NCBI GenBank assembly: GCA_002327305.1 | Contig: DCUZ01000055.1 | Span: 1 to 36,838 of the forward strand | Reading direction: 5' to 3' | Length of the DNA stretch: 36,838 nucleotides | Source of the DNA: Holophagales bacterium UBA2201 | GTDB taxonomy: Bacteria > Acidobacteriota > Thermoanaerobaculia > UBA2201 | Shown here: piece after piece, positions 33,847-36,838 of the stretch | Position numbering within the stretch: position 1 is the first letter of the stretch | Layout: each line of letters begins with the position of its first letter | Made by a program: the position numbers and the translations under genes | The notes under the pieces: generated by a model | What the model saw: only the letters and a program-made list of their open reading frames with translations | Database searches by the model: none | Told to the model about the DNA's origin: nothing

Positions 33847-36838
33847 GTGAGCCAATACTCCGAGCAAGCCCTCATCGAACGCCCCGCCATCGCCCTCCTG
33901 GAGTCCATGGGCTGGGCGCACCTCAACTGTTTGTATGAGGTCTATGGATCTCATACACCCTCACCCGACTCTGCGAGTCTCCCTCTCCCAGTGGGAGAGG
34001 GAAGGGGTGAGGGAGCAGACCGCGCAGCGGTCTGCTTAGGACGGGAGACGCCCAACGATGTCCTGCTGGAAAAGCGGCTGGTTCGTGCGATCCGGCTCCT
34101 GAACCCGGATCTGCCCGAGGCAGCCATCCGGCTGGTGCTGGAGGAACTGACCCGGGATCGGAGCGCCATGACCCCCGTGGCGGCGAACCGGGAGCTCTAT
34201 ACGCTGCTTAAGGATGGAGTGAAAGTACAAGTGGAAGGCAGCGCCCTCACCCCGTCCCCCTCTCCCACTGGGAGAGGGGCCAGAGGTGAGGGTGAGTCTG
34301 ACGGGGAGCGGGTGGTGACGGTCAGACTCATAGATTGGGAGCACCCCAAGAACAACGACTTCCTCCTAACCTCACAACTCTGGATCACGGGCGACCTCTA
34401 CAAGCGGCGGGCGGACTTGGTGGGGTTCGTCAACGGCATCCCGCTGGTGTTCATCGAGCTCAAGGCCAGCCACAAGCGCCTCAAGGACGCCTGGGACCGC
34501 AACCTCAAGGACTACAAGGACACCATCCCCCACGCATTCCTCCCCAACGCCTTCATCATCCTCTCCAACGGCAGCGAGAGCCGCATCGGGACGCTGTCGT
34601 CGGAGTGGGACCACTTCGCGGAGTGGAAGTACCTCACCGAGGGTGAGGCCCTCACCCCGACCCTCTCCCAAAGGGAGAGGGAGAAAACCACCGAGGGTGA
34701 GGCCCTCACCTCTCACCCCTCTCCCAGTGGGAGAGGGGAAGCCGACAGGCTGGGTGAGGGAGCTGATACTGCGAGAGGCAGAATCAGCTTAGAGACGATG
34801 CTGAGGGGCGTGTGCGATCCCTCCCGCCTGCTGGACCTGGTGGAGAACTTCACCCTCTTCACCGAGGCCGCCGGCGGGCTGGTGAAGCTGGTGGCCAAGA
34901 ACCACCAGTACCTGGGCGTCAAAAATGCCATTGCTGCCCTTGAGAAGTTAATGGAAGCGAATAGGCGTGGCAATGGCATTTCCCTCACCCCAGCCCTCTC
35001 CCAGGGGGAGAGGGGGCAGTACCGAGGTGGCCTGCCGTTCAGCGGGCTGCTTGAGCGCGCCAGGGAACTTCGGAAGAAGCAAACTCCGGCGGAAGAGATC
35101 ATGTGGGATTTGCTGCGGGATCGGCAGTATCTTGGACTCAAATTCCGTAGGCAGCATCAGTATGGGAACTATGTAATTGATTTCTATTGTGACGAAGCCA
35201 AGCTAGCGGTTGAATTGATTGGTAGCGTTCATCAAACGAAGCCTGAGCAGAAAAAGAAAGACAAAAGCCGGGATAAGTATCTGCAATCGCAGGGACTCAC
35301 TGTAATTCATATCCCGAATGAAGTTGTCTTTGAGCAAACGGAAGAAGCCCTGGCGCGCATTCAATCAGCCCTTCCTTCTCCCACTGGGAGAAGGACCGAG
35401 GATGAGGGAAACACACCGGGGAGTGGTGGCAGGCTCGGTGTGTTTTGGCACACGCAAGGCAGCGGCAAGAGCTATTCGATGCTCTTCTTCGCCCAGTCGG
35501 TCCTCCGCAAGATGCCGGGGGACTGGACCTTCGTCATCGTCACAGACCGAGATGAGTTAGACAAGCAGATTTACAGAACCTTCAAACGTGCTGGGGCTGT
35601 ATCAGAAGAGGAGGTGAAGGCCTCAAGTTCGGCCCACCTGCGCTCGCTCCTGGGGGAGAACCACCGCTACATTTTCACCCTCATCCATAAGTTTCGGCCG
35701 CCGAAGGCAGCCGAAACTCCCTCACCCCCGGCCCCTCTCCCAAAGGGAGAGGGGAGCTTGGCTATGGCGGCGACCGAAACTCCCTCAACCCCAACCCTTC
35801 TCCCAAAGGGAGAAGGGAGCATAATACCGAAGGCGACCGAAACTCCCTCATCCCCAGCCCTTCTCCCAAGGGGAGAAGGGTGCAAGACACCGACGGCGTC
35901 CGAAACTCCCTCACCCGGCCCTGATGGCCACCCTCTCCCATTGGGAGAGGGATGGGGTGAGGGTGTTATGCCGGTCTTGAGCGACCGGCATAACATAATC
36001 GTCATCACCGACGAGGCGCACCGGAGCCAGTACGACGCCTTCGCCCTGAACATGCGCAACGCCCTCCCCAACGCCGCCTTTATCGGCTTCACGGGGACGC
36101 CGCTGGTGGTGGGAGAGGAGAAGACGCGGCAGGTGTTCGGGGACTATGTGAGCGTGTACGACTTCCGGCAGTCGGTGGAGGACGGCGCCACCGTCCCCCT
36201 CTTCTACGAAAACCGCATCCCCGAGCTCCAGCTCACCAACCCCTACCTGAACGAGGAGATGCAGGCCCTCCTGGACGCCGCCATGCTGGACGAGGCGCAG
36301 GAGGGTAAGCTGGAGCGGGTGCTGGCCCAGGAATACCACCTCATCACCCGCAACGACCGGCTGGAGAAGGTGGCCGAGGACATCGTGGCGCACTTCATGG
36401 GGCGCGGGCACATGGGGAAGGCGATGGTGGTGTGCATCGACAAGGCCACGGCGGTGCGGATGCACCACAAGGTGAAGACCCATTGGAGCCGATACCTGGA
36501 CGGCCTGCGAACGCGGCTGAAAGCGCTGGAGGGACAGAAGGAGCCGGAGGAGAGCATCGAGGAGCTGAGGGGCCGCATCCTGTTCATGGAACAGACCGAC
36601 ATGGCGGTGGTGGTGTCGCAGTCCCAGGGCGAGGTGGACGAGATGCGGAAGAAGGGGTTATCCATGGAGCCGCACCGCCGCCGGATGGTGACGGAGGACC
36701 TGGACGAGAAGTTCAAGAAGCCGGACGACCCCTTCCGCATCGTCTTCGTGTGCGCCATGTGGATGACGGGGTTCGATGTCCCGTGCTGTTCCACCATCTA
36801 CCTGGACAAGCCCATGCGCAACCACACCCTGATGCAGA
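33847..36838 (+). CDS. hsdR: Type I restriction endonuclease HsdR with five in-frame element loci and a DUF559 domain (3' end outside window)
   Basis: Open from GTG 33847 to the window end, at least 997 residues, no stop. Conserved parts in order: N-domain ERPAIALLESMGWAHL; nuclease motifs RRADLVGFVNGIPLVFIELK (D about 190, ExK about 204-206); Walker A FWHTQGSGKS (about 535); DEAH (722-725); helicase FTGTPL, then the C-terminal part to VFVCAMWMTGFDVP. HsdR translocates DNA with ATP and cuts it far from the site. Insertions, by residue: about 35-63, 131-152, 266-314, 375-524 (with DUF559) and 622-710 (63-bp tandem array). All lie between conserved blocks and keep the frame, so the protein may still fold. 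Its expression should be linked to HsdM and HsdS upstream. Confidence 0.93.
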   Translation, partial: MSQYSEQALIERPAIALLESMGWAHLNCLYEVYGSHTPSPDSASLPLPVGEGRGEGADRAAVCLGRETPNDVLLEKRLVRAIRLLNPDLPEAAIRLVLEELTRDRSAMTPVAANRELYTLLKDGVKVQVEGSALTPSPSPTGRGARGEGESDGERVVTVRLIDWEHPKNNDFLLTSQLWITGDLYKRRADLVGFVNGIPLVFIELKASHKRLKDAWDRNLKDYKDTIPHAFLPNAFIILSNGSESRIGTLSSEWDHFAEWKYLTEGEALTPTLSQREREKTTEGEALTSHPSPSGRGEADRLGEGADTARGRISLETMLRGVCDPSRLLDLVENFTLFTEAAGGLVKLVAKNHQYLGVKNAIAALEKLMEANRRGNGISLTPALSQGERGQYRGGLPFSGLLERARELRKKQTPAEEIMWDLLRDRQYLGLKFRRQHQYGNYVIDFYCDEAKLAVELIGSVHQTKPEQKKKDKSRDKYLQSQGLTVIHIPNEVVFEQTEEALARIQSALPSPTGRRTEDEGNTPGSGGRLGVFWHTQGSGKSYSMLFFAQSVLRKMPGDWTFVIVTDRDELDKQIYRTFKRAGAVSEEEVKASSSAHLRSLLGENHRYIFTLIHKFRPPKAAETPSPPAPLPKGEGSLAMAATETPSTPTLLPKGEGSIIPKATETPSSPALLPRGEGCKTPTASETPSPGPDGHPLPLGEGWGEGVMPVLSDRHNIIVITDEAHRSQYDAFALNMRNALPNAAFIGFTGTPLVVGEEKTRQVFGDYVSVYDFRQSVEDGATVPLFYENRIPELQLTNPYLNEEMQALLDAAMLDEAQEGKLERVLAQEYHLITRNDRLEKVAEDIVAHFMGRGHMGKAMVVCIDKATAVRMHHKVKTHWSRYLDGLRTRLKALEGQKEPEESIEELRGRILFMEQTDMAVVVSQSQGEVDEMRKKGLSMEPHRRRMVTEDLDEKFKKPDDPFRIVFVCAMWMTGFDVPCCSTIYLDKPMRNHTLMQ
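33932..34035. repeat. Palindromic element 1 in hsdR with inverted host copies at both edges
   Basis: Left: host TGTATGAG (33932-33939) and inverted copy CTCATACA (33950-33957) directly before CCCTCACC. Element 33958-34013 includes a small hairpin GACTC-tgc-GAGTC between arm and core. Right: GCAGACCG (34015-34022), 5-nt loop, CGGTCTGC (34028-34035), then LGRETPNDV. Fragment 1 at 30943 lacks this insert. Confidence 0.88.
34202..34330. repeat. Palindromic element 2 in hsdR with inverted host copies
   Basis: Element 34244-34292. Left inverted copy GCAGCG (34238-34243) matches host CGCTGC (34202-34207). Right copy TGAGTCTGAC (34293-34302) matches host GTCAGACTCA (34321-34330) perfectly over 10 bp. 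Lies between the N-domain and the nuclease motifs. Confidence 0.85.
34632..34789. repeat. Double palindromic element 3 in hsdR with inverted host copies
   Basis: Left: host CCTCACC (34632-34638), 3-nt loop, GGTGAGG (34642-34648). Elements at 34649-34682 and 34703-34760. Right: AGCTGAT (34761-34767) inverse of host ATCAGCT (34783-34789). The first core is read as TLSQRERE and the second as HPSPSGRGE, so the core is tolerated in different phases. Lies just after the nuclease domain. Confidence 0.82.
34970..35418 (+). mobile_element. DUF559-bearing palindromic element inserted in hsdR
   Basis: Order: inverted host copy GCAATGGCATTT (34970-34981; host AAATGCCATTGC at 34923-34934), palindrome 34982-35015, DUF559 domain 35020-35373, palindrome 35374-35408, inverted host copy AAACACACCG (35409-35418; host CGGTGTGTTT at 35436-35445). 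The nuclease reads QYRGGLPFSGLLERARELRK, FRRQHQYGNYVIDF and AVELIGSVH; the usual ELDG is ELIG, so the acidic residue at the active centre is lost. It sits immediately before Walker A. Without it, the flanks join as AALEKLMEANRR-GRLGVFWHTQ, like ordinary HsdR. Confidence 0.85.
35690..35995. repeat. 63-bp tandem array of palindromic elements in hsdR with inverted host copies
   Basis: Four element copies begin with CCCTCA at 35719, 35782, 35845 and 35908, exactly 63 bp (21 codons) apart. Each is preceded by a copy of CCGAAACT, so the inverted host tag is part of the repeated unit. Left: host AGTTTCGGC (35690-35698), copy GCCGAAACT (35710-35718). Right: TGTTATGCCGGTC (35964-35976), 6-nt loop, host GACCGGCATAACA (35983-35995), 13 bp perfect. 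The array lies between Walker A and DEAH. Confidence 0.9.

Noticed and set aside
35719..35963. Regular 63-bp repeats as a CRISPR array
   Set aside because: The repeat units are self-palindromic, in frame within hsdR, and separated by near-identical rather than unique spacers; no cas genes are present.
33847..36838. hsdR as a frameshifted pseudogene because of many insertions
   Set aside because: I translated the frame through every element and found no stop or frameshift; all nuclease and helicase motifs are intact.

Overview
The window is bacterial chromosome, mostly high-GC, from a lineage I cannot name. The block rpmE - yqhQ-like - prfA - prmC - murA is an order I associate with deltaproteobacterial-type and acidobacterial genomes. 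Together with the GC-rich codon use, this suggests an uncultured Gram-negative-type phylum (inference only).

Layout. (1) 1-6307 is the right end of an integrated element. It carries a partial PP2C-like phosphatase, a protein kinase with a C-terminal Zn-ribbon, a small membrane protein, a Zn-finger protein, a HerA/TraG-type ATPase fused to a possible nuclease domain, a ribbon-helix-helix regulator and a large serine recombinase. The last codons of the recombinase lie inside the tRNA-Asp gene (6266-6343, minus strand), which marks the attachment site. (2) 6346-23127 is core chromosome: flavin reductase, PAS-GGDEF-EAL protein, YgiQ, a B12-type radical SAM protein, the minus-strand translation and cell-wall operon, a TspO / epimerase / photolyase group, a CDF transporter and a small membrane protein. 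Several plus-strand genes have an extended -10 box 6-7 nt before the start codon, suggesting leaderless mRNAs. (3) From about 23,960 to the window end lies a defence island that interrupts a TolB-like gene. It holds a type I restriction-modification system (hsdM, hsdS, hsdR), a HigB-HigA-SecB-like toxin-antitoxin-chaperone operon, a DUF4209-like protein with a HEPN-like motif, and two Fic proteins, each preceded by a broken copy of the hsdR 5' end.

The most unusual feature is in part 3. hsdM and hsdR are riddled with in-frame palindromic elements (CCCTCACC - CCTCTCCC/GGGAGAGG - GGTGAGGG). In each gene one insertion also carries a whole DUF559 (Vsr-like) endonuclease domain between two such palindromes, without breaking the reading frame. 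At nearly every outer edge the element is separated from the host gene by a short, usually perfect inverted copy (6-13 bp) of nearby host sequence, so every junction is itself a hairpin. This looks like a family of palindromic mobile elements with nuclease-bearing and nuclease-less forms, resembling Rickettsia palindromic elements in being in-frame but with its own candidate mobilising enzyme and a fold-back insertion signature. The hsdR frame is open from 33847 to the window end despite five insertion loci.
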